A stretch of DNA of 64,000 nt from B10-G9 sp964627755 (lineage in GTDB: Bacteria; Chloroflexota; Anaerolineae; Anaerolineales; UBA11858), in contig CAZVIH010000064.1 in NCBI GenBank assembly GCA_964627755.1, positions 98,122 through 162,121 on the forward strand. Direction: 5' to 3'. How positions within the stretch are numbered: position 1 is the first letter of the stretch; the number at the start of each line of letters is the position of its first letter. The notes below the pieces were generated by a model. It had not been told where the DNA came from. It did no database searches and was given only the letters and a program-made list of their open reading frames with translations. Both the position numbers and the translations under genes were made by a program. Positions 34,854-43,973 of the stretch are shown piece by piece.

Positions 34854-35849
34854 ATGAAAAAATCACTAGTTATGCTAAATGTTCTTTTTGTTTTGATGAT
34901 CACATTACCTGCCTGTGCGCCAGCAGCAAATCCTGAGCCTACAAATTCGCCAGTTGTAGCAACAGTGGGAATTCCACCAACAGCCGCGCCAACCGAGGAA
35001 ATGAGTCAAACACCCATTATGGCAGCTGATGACCTGGGCGCAGAAATAATATTGGCTGAACCAGCCCAAAAAATCATTTCCATATCACCTTCCTTAACAG
35101 AGATCCTGTTCAGCGTGGGTGCAGGGGATCGTTTGATCGGAAGGGATTCCAACTCCACATATCCTCAAGAAGCAGTTTCAGCAGTAGACCTGGGCGGCAT
35201 GTGGGAGGGAATTCCAGTGGAAGATATTCTAGCGCTGGAACCTGATCTGATCTTAGCTGGAGAAATTTATGCTGAAGAGGCCATTCAAGAGTTAAGAGAT
35301 CTTGGGTTGGTGGTGTACTGGCAGAAAAACCCAGCTGATTTTGAGGGCTTGTATGGCAATATAAGGGATATTGCCATACTCACCGGGACTGAAGATACGG
35401 CTGCTGAATTGATTAATTCCTTAACAGATCGCGTGTCTGAGTTGGATGAAAAATTGGCTTCCGTTGAGGTTATCCCTGTGGTATTTTATGAACTGGATGC
35501 ATCAGATCCGGCTAATCCTTATACCCCTGGAGGAGGTACATTCATCTCATTCATCATATCCAGAGCAAAAGGATTGAACCTGGGTGACAGACTTACTGGC
35601 GAATGGGTTCAGGTTAGTTCAGAAGAATTACTGGCACAAAATCCTGACATCATATTACTGGCTGACGCCTTGTATGGCATTACCCCGGAGATAGTAGCGG
35701 AACGAGCGGGCTGGAGTGAAATAAAAGCAGTCGCTGATGGCGAAATTTATCCATTTGATCCCTTTATTCTCAGTGTTCCAGGACCGCGGCTGGTCGATGG
35801 ATTTGAGCGGGTTGCAGAAATTATGCACCCAGAAGTGTTTAATAAATAA
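34854..35849 (+). CDS. btuF: Cobalamin-binding lipoprotein of ABC importer
   Basis: 331 residues. It starts with a lipoprotein signal (lipobox LPAC, Cys21) and an Ala/Pro/Thr-rich linker, followed by a periplasmic-binding fold of the BtuF/TroA type: KIISISPSLTEILFSVGAGD, LALEPDLILAG and LAQNPDIILLAD. It captures cobalamin outside the membrane. It is the first gene after the riboswitch and lies one base before the permease gene. The cobalamin assignment rests on the riboswitch; siderophore-binding relatives share this fold. Confidence 0.92.
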   Translation: MKKSLVMLNVLFVLMITLPACAPAANPEPTNSPVVATVGIPPTAAPTEEMSQTPIMAADDLGAEIILAEPAQKIISISPSLTEILFSVGAGDRLIGRDSNSTYPQEAVSAVDLGGMWEGIPVEDILALEPDLILAGEIYAEEAIQELRDLGLVVYWQKNPADFEGLYGNIRDIAILTGTEDTAAELINSLTDRVSELDEKLASVEVIPVVFYELDASDPANPYTPGGGTFISFIISRAKGLNLGDRLTGEWVQVSSEELLAQNPDIILLADALYGITPEIVAERAGWSEIKAVADGEIYPFDPFILSVPGPRLVDGFERVAEIMHPEVFNK

Positions 35850-35850
35850 T

Positions 35851-36861
35851 ATGAAAACTCGCCCTTTCCTGATGATTTCTTTATTATTGGGATTCTCATT
35901 ATTGTTGAGCATTGCTTTGGGGGCTGTGACAATACCCCCGGGCAATGCCCTGAAGATATTATTGAGTAGCTTGCCCTGGTTTGAATTCTCTGGAGATTGG
36001 CCAGCTTACTTTGAAACCATTCTTTTGGATCTTCGCCTGCCCCATACTATCCTTGTCGCGCTGACTGGGATGGCCCTGGCAGGCAGCGGGGCTTCCTTTC
36101 AGGGTTTATTCAGAAATCCCTTAGCTGATCCTTACTTGATAGGTGTAGCATCTGGGGCTGGGCTGGGGGCCATTATTGTGATGTCTATTCCTCAAGTGGG
36201 CAGATATCTGATCCCCTTCGGGGCTTTTCTGGGTGGGCTGGGCACTATCGCCGTGGTATACAGGTTGGCGAAAGTTGGGCGGATGGTACCTTTAACAACC
36301 TTGATTCTCGCAGGGGTAGCGATAGGCTCGTTTGCTTCTGCGCTGACTTCATTTTTGATGTTGATATCTGATGAAATGATACTCCAGGCAATGAATTTTT
36401 TACTGGGTGGCTCGACCGTAACCGGCTGGGAACCGCTTGTGATCGCTTTGCCTTATTTTTCAGCTGGATTGACCCTGTTGGTGCTTGGAGGACATTCATT
36501 AAATGTACTTCAATTTGGCGAAGAACAAGCCCAGCAGCTTGGTTTACATGTTGAACGCGTAAAATTATTCATAATTATTTCAGCTTCATTAACAACAGCT
36601 GCAGCTGTTTCATTTTCAGGGGTGATAGGATTTGTAGGTCTTGTCGTTCCCCATATTATCCGGCTGCTTTGGGGTAGTGATTATAAAAAACTGATCCCGT
36701 TATCTGTTTTGGGCGGTGGGGTCATACTCTTGTTGTCTGATATCCTGGCAAGGACGATTATGGCACCCGGTTATTTGCCAGTGGGTATTGTTACATCATT
36801 AATCGGTGCCCCTTTTTTCCTGTGGATTTTGCGCCGGGCTAAGAAGGAGGTTTTCTGGTGA
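35851..36861 (+). CDS. btuC: Cobalamin ABC importer permease (FecCD family)
   Basis: 336 residues, about nine to ten transmembrane helices. FecCD signatures are GLFRNPLADPYLIGVASGAG and SGVIGFVGLVVPHIIRL. The ATG at 35851 is used; an in-frame start 38 codons upstream would lie inside btuF. It forms the membrane channel. Its stop overlaps the GTG start of btuD, indicating translational coupling. Confidence 0.93.
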   Translation: MKTRPFLMISLLLGFSLLLSIALGAVTIPPGNALKILLSSLPWFEFSGDWPAYFETILLDLRLPHTILVALTGMALAGSGASFQGLFRNPLADPYLIGVASGAGLGAIIVMSIPQVGRYLIPFGAFLGGLGTIAVVYRLAKVGRMVPLTTLILAGVAIGSFASALTSFLMLISDEMILQAMNFLLGGSTVTGWEPLVIALPYFSAGLTLLVLGGHSLNVLQFGEEQAQQLGLHVERVKLFIIISASLTTAAAVSFSGVIGFVGLVVPHIIRLLWGSDYKKLIPLSVLGGGVILLLSDILARTIMAPGYLPVGIVTSLIGAPFFLWILRRAKKEVFW

Positions 36862-37652
36862 AAAAGAATGGTAATCCTCCTGTTCTTCAAATCCGTTCAC
36901 TTTCGGCTAATTATGGAGATGTGAAAGCGCTTAAGGGTATTTCTCTGGATGTTAAACAAGGAGAGATCGTTGGATTGATTGGTCCCAATGGCGCAGGAAA
37001 GTCCACATTGATCAAGGTGTTGAGTGGGGTATTAAAAGCTTCATCTGGAGAAGTTCTAATTAACCAGAAAGAAGTCAATTCTTATTCACCAAGCCAACGA
37101 GCACGAACTCTTGCTGTTGTTCCCCAGGCAAGGCAATTGGGCGGCGCTTTTACTGTTGAACAAGCGGTTCTTTTAGGACGTACCGCGTATCTGGGTTTCC
37201 TCGGTAAACCAGCCAAAGAAGATCTAAGAAAGGCAGCCTGGGCTATGGAACAAACAGAAGTCGATTCTCTGGCAGATCGAAAGCTGGCTGAGATCAGTGG
37301 TGGTGAACAACAGCGGGTGTTATTGGCCAGGGCTTTAGCCCAGGATGCACCGGTATTGCTGCTGGATGAGCCAACCAATCATCTAGATCTGAGATACCAG
37401 GTTCATTTGCTTAAACTGGTTAAAAGATTGGTGAAGCAGGAAAGATTATCCGTATTGATGGCTATGCATGATTTAAATCAGGTCTCTGGAACTGCAGATC
37501 GGGTAGTGCTGCTCGCAAATGGAGAATTGAAAGCCGTCGGTTCTCCGGAAGAAGTCCTGACGCCGTTTAATATCCTGCAGGCATATCAGGCAGAAATTGA
37601 AACTTTTACGCACCCAAAAACAAATAAACACATTATCTTCCCGGTCGAGTAA
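36858..37652 (+). CDS. btuD: Cobalamin ABC importer ATPase
   Basis: 264 residues. Walker A is GPNGAGKSTLIK, signature ISGGEQQRVLLARAL, Walker B VLLLDEPTNHLDL, and the H-loop is AMHD. The start is GTG overlapping the btuC stop by four bases. It completes the btuFCD importer under the cobalamin riboswitch. Confidence 0.94.
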   Translation: MKKNGNPPVLQIRSLSANYGDVKALKGISLDVKQGEIVGLIGPNGAGKSTLIKVLSGVLKASSGEVLINQKEVNSYSPSQRARTLAVVPQARQLGGAFTVEQAVLLGRTAYLGFLGKPAKEDLRKAAWAMEQTEVDSLADRKLAEISGGEQQRVLLARALAQDAPVLLLDEPTNHLDLRYQVHLLKLVKRLVKQERLSVLMAMHDLNQVSGTADRVVLLANGELKAVGSPEEVLTPFNILQAYQAEIETFTHPKTNKHIIFPVE

Positions 37653-37670
37653 AGGGATGGATTAAATAGA

Positions 37671-37706
37671 AAAACGCCAGTCCTTTGAGGTGTAACTGGC
37701 GTTTTT
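37671..37706 (+). terminator. Intrinsic terminator after btuD
   Basis: AACGCCAGT pairs with ACTGGCGTT across a 13-base loop, flanked by an A-run on the left and a T-run on the right. It may work in both directions, also ending the leftward HdrA operon only 25 bases away. Confidence 0.85.
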
Positions 37707-37730
37707 GTTTGTCTTATTAACCGATCAGAT

Positions 37731-38147
37731 TTATTTTTTAAGCGGGTTTGGTCCCAGCTCCCGGATGCGGTCCGTCATCTCCTGAGCGGCTTCTGCAAAG
37801 GATTTTCCTTGTCCGCCTGACATGAAATACATATTCAACCGTTCTCCGCCCAGCCCGATATCATCCAATATCTTTTTTGTGTGTCCCACTCTGAGTTCAC
37901 CACGTTCATTGCCACGAACATGGTGGCAGTTTCCTTTTGGACAAGCAACGACATAAACACCATCTGCTCCATCCTCAAAAGCTTTTAAGAGGTATTTGGT
38001 ATCAGTTTTACCAGTGCAGGGTAGTTTAATCAGTTTTACATTGGCAGGATATTCGATCCGCAGCGCACTGGCTGTGTCAGCTGCCATATATCCACAGTAA
38101 ATGCACATAAAAGCGGTAATTTCAGGTTCAAATGGTTTGTCGCTCAT
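37731..38147 (-). CDS. mvhD: MvhD-type iron-sulphur electron carrier subunit
   Basis: 138 residues of the FrhD/MvhD family, which carries a [2Fe-2S] cluster linking hydrogenase or another donor to HdrA. Visible ligands are CIYCGYMAAD near the N-terminus, a Cys in KLPCTGK, and CPKGNCHHVRGN. All positions are Cys, with no TGA in frame, unlike some archaeal VhuD proteins. It overlaps the HdrA stop (ATGA), so it is translated with its partner. No hydrogenase or formate dehydrogenase genes are in the window, so the physiological donor is unknown. Confidence 0.92.
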   Translation of the reverse strand: MSDKPFEPEITAFMCIYCGYMAADTASALRIEYPANVKLIKLPCTGKTDTKYLLKAFEDGADGVYVVACPKGNCHHVRGNERGELRVGHTKKILDDIGLGGERLNMYFMSGGQGKSFAEAAQEMTDRIRELGPNPLKK

Positions 38148-41100
38148 AATTCCACCCAGCTTCCCAAGACCGGGAATTCCGGTACCATAATTTGGTTATC
38201 GGTGTAATTCTGCAATTGAATGGCATTGGCCGGGCATTCAGCTGTGCAAGTGCCACAACCATGGCACAGAGTGGGTTCTATATATGCCGCTCCTCCTAAT
38301 TTCCCAACGCCTGTGAATTCATCTTTTATACACGGGATCTCGAAGGGACAGGTTCGAGTGCAGGTTAAACAGCCGACACATTTTTCTGGATCTACTACTG
38401 CAACTGTTCCGCCAAAATGGAACGGTTTTTTACTAAGGATCGTGGTCGCCCGACCGGCTGTTGCTTGGGCCTGGCTGATGCTCTCTTCAATAAATTTGGG
38501 GTAATGAGCTATGCCGCAAACAAAGATGCCTTCTTCCATGAAGTCCATCGGGCGCATTTTGATATGGGCCTCCAGGAAAAATCCTTCATTGGAGATGGGC
38601 ACTTTGAGCAATTTTGCCAGTTCCTTGGTTCCGCTGGATGGCTGGATTGATGTACTGAGAACCAGTAGATCTGGGTGAAGTATCAGTTCCCGGTCCAGCA
38701 TCTGCTCCTTCATTTTAACAATAATCTGGCCGTTATCGGCATCTACGATCGGAGGGTGATTATCGTCGTAGCGAGCGAAAATTACTCCCCGTTCCCTGGC
38801 CTCTGTGTAATACTGTTCCCTGAAACCGTAGGTGATAATGTCTTTGTATAATACTGTCACCTGGCATTGGGGGTTGATGGTTTTTAGACGAATGGCATTC
38901 TTGATCGTGCTGATGCAGCAGATCCTGGAACAATATTCGTAGGTCTCTTCTTTGGGTTTGACACACTGGATCATTACAACTTGTTTTAGATCAGTTACTT
39001 CATCAATGTGATGGGCAAGTTTGTGCTCCAACTCAAGTTGAGTGATAGACGCCGGATGTTTGCCTAGGAGATAGTGACTTACCCTCGATTCCTGACCTCC
39101 TGTGGCCACGATTGTAACGCCGTGTGATATTTCACTTTGAGAACCATCGTGATGTTTAAGGATGGCGTGGTATGCTCCGACATGGCCATCGTGCTTTATG
39201 ATTTCTGTCCTGGTCATAACTGTGATATGTTCATGGACGATGATGCGGTTGACCAGATCTCGAAGCAATTTATTGGGATTATCTCCCTCAACGAGGTAAT
39301 GGACTTTCTGAAGGTTACCGCCCAGATATTCGTCCCGTTCGATGAGGACAACATCATACCCTGAATCTGCAACAGATAGAGCTGCAGTCATCCCGGCGAC
39401 ACCACCACCAATTACCAGCGCGCGCCGGTGAGGCGGGATGGAGGATTTGTAAATTGGCTCCAGCTCCGCTGCCCGACCGACTCCTATCCGGACTAATTCC
39501 AAGCCTTTCCGGAAAGCCAGTTCAGGCTGGTGAGGATGGACCCAGGCAGCAAAACCTCGCAGGTTCACCATCTCTACTAAGTAAGAATTTAGACCTGCTT
39601 CTCGGATCGTTTTCTGGAACAGGGATTCGTGGGTCCTATGGCTGCAGGCCGCAACCACAACACGATTAAGTTCGTGCTTTTTAATTGAATCTTTTATCTT
39701 CTGGAGTCCCTCTGGAAAACAGCCATACTCAATATTTTCAGTATGAACCACATGGGGGAAATCGGCGGATTTTTCCAAAAGACTATTAATGTCAATGATC
39801 CCCTCCATAGTTGGATAACATTGGCAGCTGAATACGCCAATCCTGGGATCTTGCCCCTGAATATCAATCTCTGGCAGGAATTCCTGATTGGTCAGGAAGG
39901 GGTATTCTCTGGTGGAATAGGAGCTGCCCAGGTTATTCTGGAACATGCGCATTACATCGCCTGCTGCACCGGCAGAGTCGATAATGGTTTCAGCAATCTC
40001 TTTAGGGGATGAAAAAGCGCCGCAGACGTAAATACCTGGCTGGCTGGTTTCCAACGGATTGAATTTATCAGTCTGGCAGAATCCGTATTGATTGAGATCA
40101 AAACCGAGCTGGCGGGAGACGATTGCAGCCCCGCTGGGTGGTCGGACGCCAACAGATAGAACAATCATATCAAAACGGTCTTCTTTGATCTGCCCGTTAT
40201 TTTCCGGATCTGGGTACTGCACGATCAGGTCTTTTGTTTGGGGATCTTCCTGGATGTCCGATATTCGGCAGCGAGTATACTGCACGCCGTATTGAGATGT
40301 AGAGCGGTGAAAATAAGCGTTGTATTCCTTATTAAAGGCGCGTTCGTCCATGATGAAGATCTGACAGTGAACGTCATCAAGCCTTTCTTTAGCCAAAACG
40401 GCTTCCTTGGTGGCGTACATACAGCAGATAGATGAACAGTAAGGGTGTTTCTGGTCCCTGGAACCGATGCACTGCAGCCAGGCGATTCGTTTGGGTGCGG
40501 TGTTATCGGAAGGACGAAGTAATAATCCTTCCGTTGGGCCAGAACGACTGACGTAGCGTTCATATTGCATACTGTGGACCACGTTGAGGTAGCGACCGTA
40601 ACCGTATTCTTCCAATTCTAGCGGGTCGGTAAGTGTATAACCCATAGCCAGGATAATTGCCCCGACCTGAATCGTTTCTTCCCGGGGTTCCTCATTAAGG
40701 TTGATTGCATTGGTGGGACAAACATCAACGCATCGGCCGCAGTCTTCGCAATAATCGCCCTTATCAATATAATAGGTATCAGGCAGGGAACGGGGTGCGC
40801 TTTTATGGACAGCGTTGCGGGTCACCAGGCTTTCCTGGAATTCACTGGGTAAACGCTCCGGGCAGGCAATTGCGCATAGGCCGCAATTTGTACAAAGGGT
40901 GGGATCAACGTAACGCGGTTCTCTAAGCAGCGTGATCCTGAAATCTCCAGCTTGACCTTCCGCGCTTTTAATCGTTGTTCGGGTCATCACCTCAATATTA
41001 GGGTGCCGATTGTGGTCCATAAATGCAGGAGAAATGGCCGGCCTGGTGCAGCCGTACCCGTGGTCTGATGTTCCGCGGCAAAGAACACAGTCGTGCGTGG

Positions 41101-41266
41101 GGAACATATAGCCCAGCTGGGCTACCCGACCGCCGAGGCCGGGATCCCTTTCGGTTAAATATACTTTTAATCCTGCTTCGGCGAGGTCGACGGCTGCTCT
41201 CATGCCACCAATGCCTCCCCCAACCACTAAAACAGATGCAGCAGGTTGATGGTGTTCACTGATCAT
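38144..41266 (-). CDS. hdrA: Tandem HdrA-like flavin/iron-sulphur protein (double HdrA)
   Basis: 1040 residues, far longer than HdrA (about 650). The first module (about 1-460) has an FAD site VVGGGIGGMRAAVDLAEAG and two ferredoxin-type clusters (CTNCGLCAIACP and CEDCGRCVDVCP). The second module starts near residue 470 with the HdrA N-terminal domain (RIGVFSCQCYPTMEG, RVVVAACSHRTHESL), then a second FAD site (LVIGGGVAGMTAALSVADSG) and C-terminal clusters CVGCLTCTRTCP and CHGCGTCTAECP. So two flavins and at least four iron-sulphur clusters are predicted. HdrA performs flavin-based electron bifurcation in the cytoplasm. HdrB and HdrC are absent nearby. It sits between CBS/ACT and MvhD genes with overlapping stops and starts. 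Confidence 0.93.
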   Translation of the reverse strand: MISEHHQPAASVLVVGGGIGGMRAAVDLAEAGLKVYLTERDPGLGGRVAQLGYMFPTHDCVLCRGTSDHGYGCTRPAISPAFMDHNRHPNIEVMTRTTIKSAEGQAGDFRITLLREPRYVDPTLCTNCGLCAIACPERLPSEFQESLVTRNAVHKSAPRSLPDTYYIDKGDYCEDCGRCVDVCPTNAINLNEEPREETIQVGAIILAMGYTLTDPLELEEYGYGRYLNVVHSMQYERYVSRSGPTEGLLLRPSDNTAPKRIAWLQCIGSRDQKHPYCSSICCMYATKEAVLAKERLDDVHCQIFIMDERAFNKEYNAYFHRSTSQYGVQYTRCRISDIQEDPQTKDLIVQYPDPENNGQIKEDRFDMIVLSVGVRPPSGAAIVSRQLGFDLNQYGFCQTDKFNPLETSQPGIYVCGAFSSPKEIAETIIDSAGAAGDVMRMFQNNLGSSYSTREYPFLTNQEFLPEIDIQGQDPRIGVFSCQCYPTMEGIIDINSLLEKSADFPHVVHTENIEYGCFPEGLQKIKDSIKKHELNRVVVAACSHRTHESLFQKTIREAGLNSYLVEMVNLRGFAAWVHPHQPELAFRKGLELVRIGVGRAAELEPIYKSSIPPHRRALVIGGGVAGMTAALSVADSGYDVVLIERDEYLGGNLQKVHYLVEGDNPNKLLRDLVNRIIVHEHITVMTRTEIIKHDGHVGAYHAILKHHDGSQSEISHGVTIVATGGQESRVSHYLLGKHPASITQLELEHKLAHHIDEVTDLKQVVMIQCVKPKEETYEYCSRICCISTIKNAIRLKTINPQCQVTVLYKDIITYGFREQYYTEARERGVIFARYDDNHPPIVDADNGQIIVKMKEQMLDRELILHPDLLVLSTSIQPSSGTKELAKLLKVPISNEGFFLEAHIKMRPMDFMEEGIFVCGIAHYPKFIEESISQAQATAGRATTILSKKPFHFGGTVAVVDPEKCVGCLTCTRTCPFEIPCIKDEFTGVGKLGGAAYIEPTLCHGCGTCTAECPANAIQLQNYTDNQIMVPEFPVLGSWVEL

Positions 41267-41925
41267 TCGTACTCCTGATAGTGGCGAATATCCACAATAT
41301 TAGTATCTTTTAATCCACAAATTACTTCAACCAAACGTTCTTCTTCAATATTTTCCACTTTGCAAACAGATATCCATGTCTCGGGATTATTCTGAGGATA
41401 ATATCCTACACAAACTGATAGATACCCTCCCACCTCTGCTATAGCAGTTGTTAGTCGGGCGATCACACCGCTTTGATCAGGCTGCTCTACGGTAACCCTG
41501 ATACCGGATTTTCGCGTTCCCAGTAGATCAGTCATGGCAATAAATAGATCTTCCCCGGACATAATGCCGACCAGGGATCCATCTTTGACAACTGGAAGCG
41601 CGCCAAGTTTTTTATCTGCCATTAACATGGCCGCATCTTCAATAGGAGTATCCGGATCGATGATATAGATGTCTTTGATCATGATCGAATGGACTTTAAG
41701 TTGAGAGAGGGTATAGCTGATCTCAAATCGGCTGAATCTCGAAATATCAGAGGGTAGGGCTGACTCAAGGGATCTCTGTGTGATCAAACCTACAAGTTTC
41801 TGTTCCTGGTCAAGGATAGGAAGATGGCGGATCTTATTTTCAGCCATCAATTCTTGTGCTTCAGTAACTGCCATATCCGGGGATCCGCATATGGGATTCG
41901 GGGTCATACGGTCTTTCACAAACAT
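41263..41925 (-). CDS. Tandem CBS domain protein with C-terminal ACT domain (AcuB-like)
   Basis: 220 residues. The two CBS motifs span about 7-60 (AENKIRHLPILDQEQKLVGL) and 80-135 (MLMADKKLGALPVVKDGSLVG), followed by an ACT-like domain (about 143-215). CBS pairs bind adenine nucleotides or NAD, and ACT domains bind amino acids, so it may regulate the following HdrA-MvhD complex by energy or amino-acid state. GGGAGG lies before the ATG, and the stop overlaps the HdrA start (ATGA). Confidence 0.92.
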   Translation of the reverse strand: MFVKDRMTPNPICGSPDMAVTEAQELMAENKIRHLPILDQEQKLVGLITQRSLESALPSDISRFSRFEISYTLSQLKVHSIMIKDIYIIDPDTPIEDAAMLMADKKLGALPVVKDGSLVGIMSGEDLFIAMTDLLGTRKSGIRVTVEQPDQSGVIARLTTAIAEVGGYLSVCVGYYPQNNPETWISVCKVENIEEERLVEVICGLKDTNIVDIRHYQEYE

Positions 41926-42035
41926 TGAATCCTCCCTGCATCTGAGCAGCGATTTAATCTAGAAAATGGTCTAACATACCAGAATATCGGGATTGACGGA
42001 AAGGCCATTTTTCGGCACTGCAAAGATACCGTATA

Positions 42036-42064
42036 GTTATACCAGAATGTGAAAAAACTTCACT
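42036..42064 (-). promoter_or_regulatory. Candidate activator-dependent promoter of the CBS-HdrA-MvhD operon
   Basis: Minus-strand -10 TATAAC (42041-42036) with a poor -35 (AGTGAA, 42064-42059) at 17-base spacing. A weak -35 fits activation from the CRP/FNR-type site about 58 bases upstream of the expected start. Confidence 0.5.
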
Positions 42065-42079
42065 CGCTTTTGTGGAAGT

Positions 42080-42095
42080 TGTGATGAATATCACA
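42080..42095. promoter_or_regulatory. CRP/FNR-type operator
   Basis: TGTGATGAATATCACA is a perfect TGTGA-N6-TCACA palindrome, identical in layout to the CRP consensus. It lies upstream of the CBS-HdrA-MvhD operon, about 58 bases before the predicted start of transcription, which is close to a class I activator position. Confidence 0.62.
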
Positions 42096-42189
42096 TTAAA
42101 TGGGAAGTTTAAGACATAACTTGACATGTTAGGTGGAGTTTGGTCGAAGTTCAGTGCAGAATGGGTCAGGCACGAGGAGTTTAATCGGT

Positions 42190-43164
42190 TCATTTTCGAG
42201 CTTGTGCTGAACCAGCCCAGCTCGCCATGCCAAGGATGCCGGCATCATTTCCAAGGCTGCCGATAACAATCTCAACTTGGTCAACAGGCATTACATGAAC
42301 GCGCTCCTGAAGTGATTTTTTGATCGGATTGATCAATAGATCACCGGCGGTTGCCACACCACCAGACAGCACTACTCGCTGGGGTCCAAATGCCACGCAG
42401 ATATTGGCAATTCCTATTCCAAGATAATTTCCGACAATATCCCAGATTTCGCAGGCGATTTCATCACCATCAAGGGCAGCTTTGGCAACTATTTTTGCGG
42501 TAATTTTATTCAGATCAAAATCAACCATTTCAGCAATTTGGGTTGCGATGCCTTGTCGAACCATCTTAGACGCGAGGGAAGCTATCGCTGGCCCCGATGT
42601 GTAACATTCAAGGCATCCGTAGTTACCGCAGCCACAGCGAGGACCGTTGGGGTTGATAGTCATATGTCCAAGCTCTCCCGCTGTTCCGGAAAATCCCAAT
42701 ACCAATTTTTTATTAATGATCAGTCCACCACCGACACCAGTACCAATTGCGAAACATGCCATCCGATCCAGATTTTTTCCTGAACCGAAGCAGAATTCAC
42801 CGTAAGTGATCGCTCTGACATCATTAAGCAGGGAAATGGGCAAGTTAAGGGCGGATTTTAATGTTTTTGCAAGAGGATAATTTTTCCATTGACCGGGAAA
42901 ATTAGTTAAGAAAACAATTTCACCCTTGTCCAGATCCAGCGGGCCAGGTGCACTAACCCCGATACCTTGAACGTCATGTGAAGTACTTTTTCCTTCTTGA
43001 ACGAGAGACTGGATCATATTAATCATACGTTCCATGACCTTGGTTTGACCTTCATGGGCCAGAGTAGGTATGGACCGAGAAAGAAGTACAGTGCCCTTTT
43101 CCAAATCTACAAGACCTGCTTTGATATTTGTTCCTCCCAGATCACAACCAATATATACAGTCAT
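42190..43164 (-). CDS. ROK-family sugar kinase (glucokinase-like)
   Basis: 324 residues. The phosphate-1 loop is GCDLGGTNIKAGLVD near the N-terminus, followed by GVSAPGPLD, LNDVRAITYGE, and the ROK zinc motif GHMTINPNGPRCGCGNYGCL. The C-terminus has VLSGGVATAGD. It phosphorylates glucose or another hexose with ATP in the cytoplasm. GGGGAG lies before the ATG. No transporter or regulator is adjacent to define the substrate. Confidence 0.93.
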   Translation of the reverse strand: MTVYIGCDLGGTNIKAGLVDLEKGTVLLSRSIPTLAHEGQTKVMERMINMIQSLVQEGKSTSHDVQGIGVSAPGPLDLDKGEIVFLTNFPGQWKNYPLAKTLKSALNLPISLLNDVRAITYGEFCFGSGKNLDRMACFAIGTGVGGGLIINKKLVLGFSGTAGELGHMTINPNGPRCGCGNYGCLECYTSGPAIASLASKMVRQGIATQIAEMVDFDLNKITAKIVAKAALDGDEIACEIWDIVGNYLGIGIANICVAFGPQRVVLSGGVATAGDLLINPIKKSLQERVHVMPVDQVEIVIGSLGNDAGILGMASWAGSAQARK

Positions 43165-43193
43165 AATGGATACTCCCCAACAAGCTTTTCAGA

Positions 43194-43919
43194 CTAAAGA
43201 CTTTTTGCCTGATATTTTTGATACAACTTTTCTAATTTGTCTTGTAAACGTGAAGACAAGGCAGCACCTCCCTGGCTGGTGACATCATCTTCATTTTTAA
43301 AAATGATATACGGGACAGGAATCCCCTGGATCAGAATATTTTCCGGCTGATTGGCGATAATCTCATTCCAATCAGAATACCTGTAAAGGGATTCCATTTT
43401 TAGATCTGATAATCCGTGTTCTAAAATACTGTCTGGTTTATTCGGGTTAAATCGTGCCCGATTTTTCCGAAGTGACTCTTCCCAGGATACATCCAGGTAA
43501 AGGATGGAAAGTTTATTTGCGATAGTTTTACTGAGATGCTTAAAAGCCCTTTGAAAACCGCCGTGAGATTTACCCCGGGCAAATTCAATGATGATTGTTT
43601 TGTTGGAGTGATAGTCAGGTTCATCCCTGACTCTTTTTTCATACTCCAGGTTGATCCGTTCAATTAATAAATCCCATTGATAATCGTAGAGAAAGTTACC
43701 TTCCGGGTCAGTATGAATCCTTGGATGTCCCAGTTTGGACAGGATATCGTCTTCTTCAAACCAGGTCCATAACATAGGGAAATCGTCCAGTTCTTCAAAT
43801 TCGCCAATGTGGAATTTCCGGGTGCGTTTTTCTATTGGAGTATTTTTCAGGTGAGCGATGATTTCACTTTTGCCGGCCGCGGGGCGAGCGATCAATAACA
43901 GGATGTCGAAAGTGTCCAT
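43194..43919 (-). CDS. P-loop NTPase of unknown function
   Basis: 241 residues. The Walker A is ARPAAGKSEII close to the N-terminus; later segments include IIIEFARGKSHGGFQRAF and LSILYLDVSWEESLRKN, suggesting a nucleoside-kinase-like fold. I cannot assign it to a characterised family. It ends 29 bases before the ROK kinase gene in the same direction, which may indicate an operon. No clear Shine-Dalgarno precedes the ATG. Confidence 0.82.
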   Translation of the reverse strand: MDTFDILLLIARPAAGKSEIIAHLKNTPIEKRTRKFHIGEFEELDDFPMLWTWFEEDDILSKLGHPRIHTDPEGNFLYDYQWDLLIERINLEYEKRVRDEPDYHSNKTIIIEFARGKSHGGFQRAFKHLSKTIANKLSILYLDVSWEESLRKNRARFNPNKPDSILEHGLSDLKMESLYRYSDWNEIIANQPENILIQGIPVPYIIFKNEDDVTSQGGAALSSRLQDKLEKLYQKYQAKSL

Positions 43920-43973
43920 TAGATTTATTTTATCTCCATGTCAATCTTGGGTTAATTATAAAATTATTCTAGA

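Noticed and set aside
35737..35850. Longer BtuC starting 38 codons upstream
   Set aside because: It would overlap the C-terminus of btuF in another frame, and the sequence before 35851 lacks membrane character.
37731..38147. Selenocysteine in MvhD, as in some archaeal relatives
   Set aside because: All expected ligand positions are Cys codons and no in-frame TGA occurs before the natural stop.
37860..41260. A conventional heterodisulfide reductase (HdrABC) operon
   Set aside because: Only HdrA-type modules and MvhD are present; no CCG-domain HdrB or small HdrC is encoded here.
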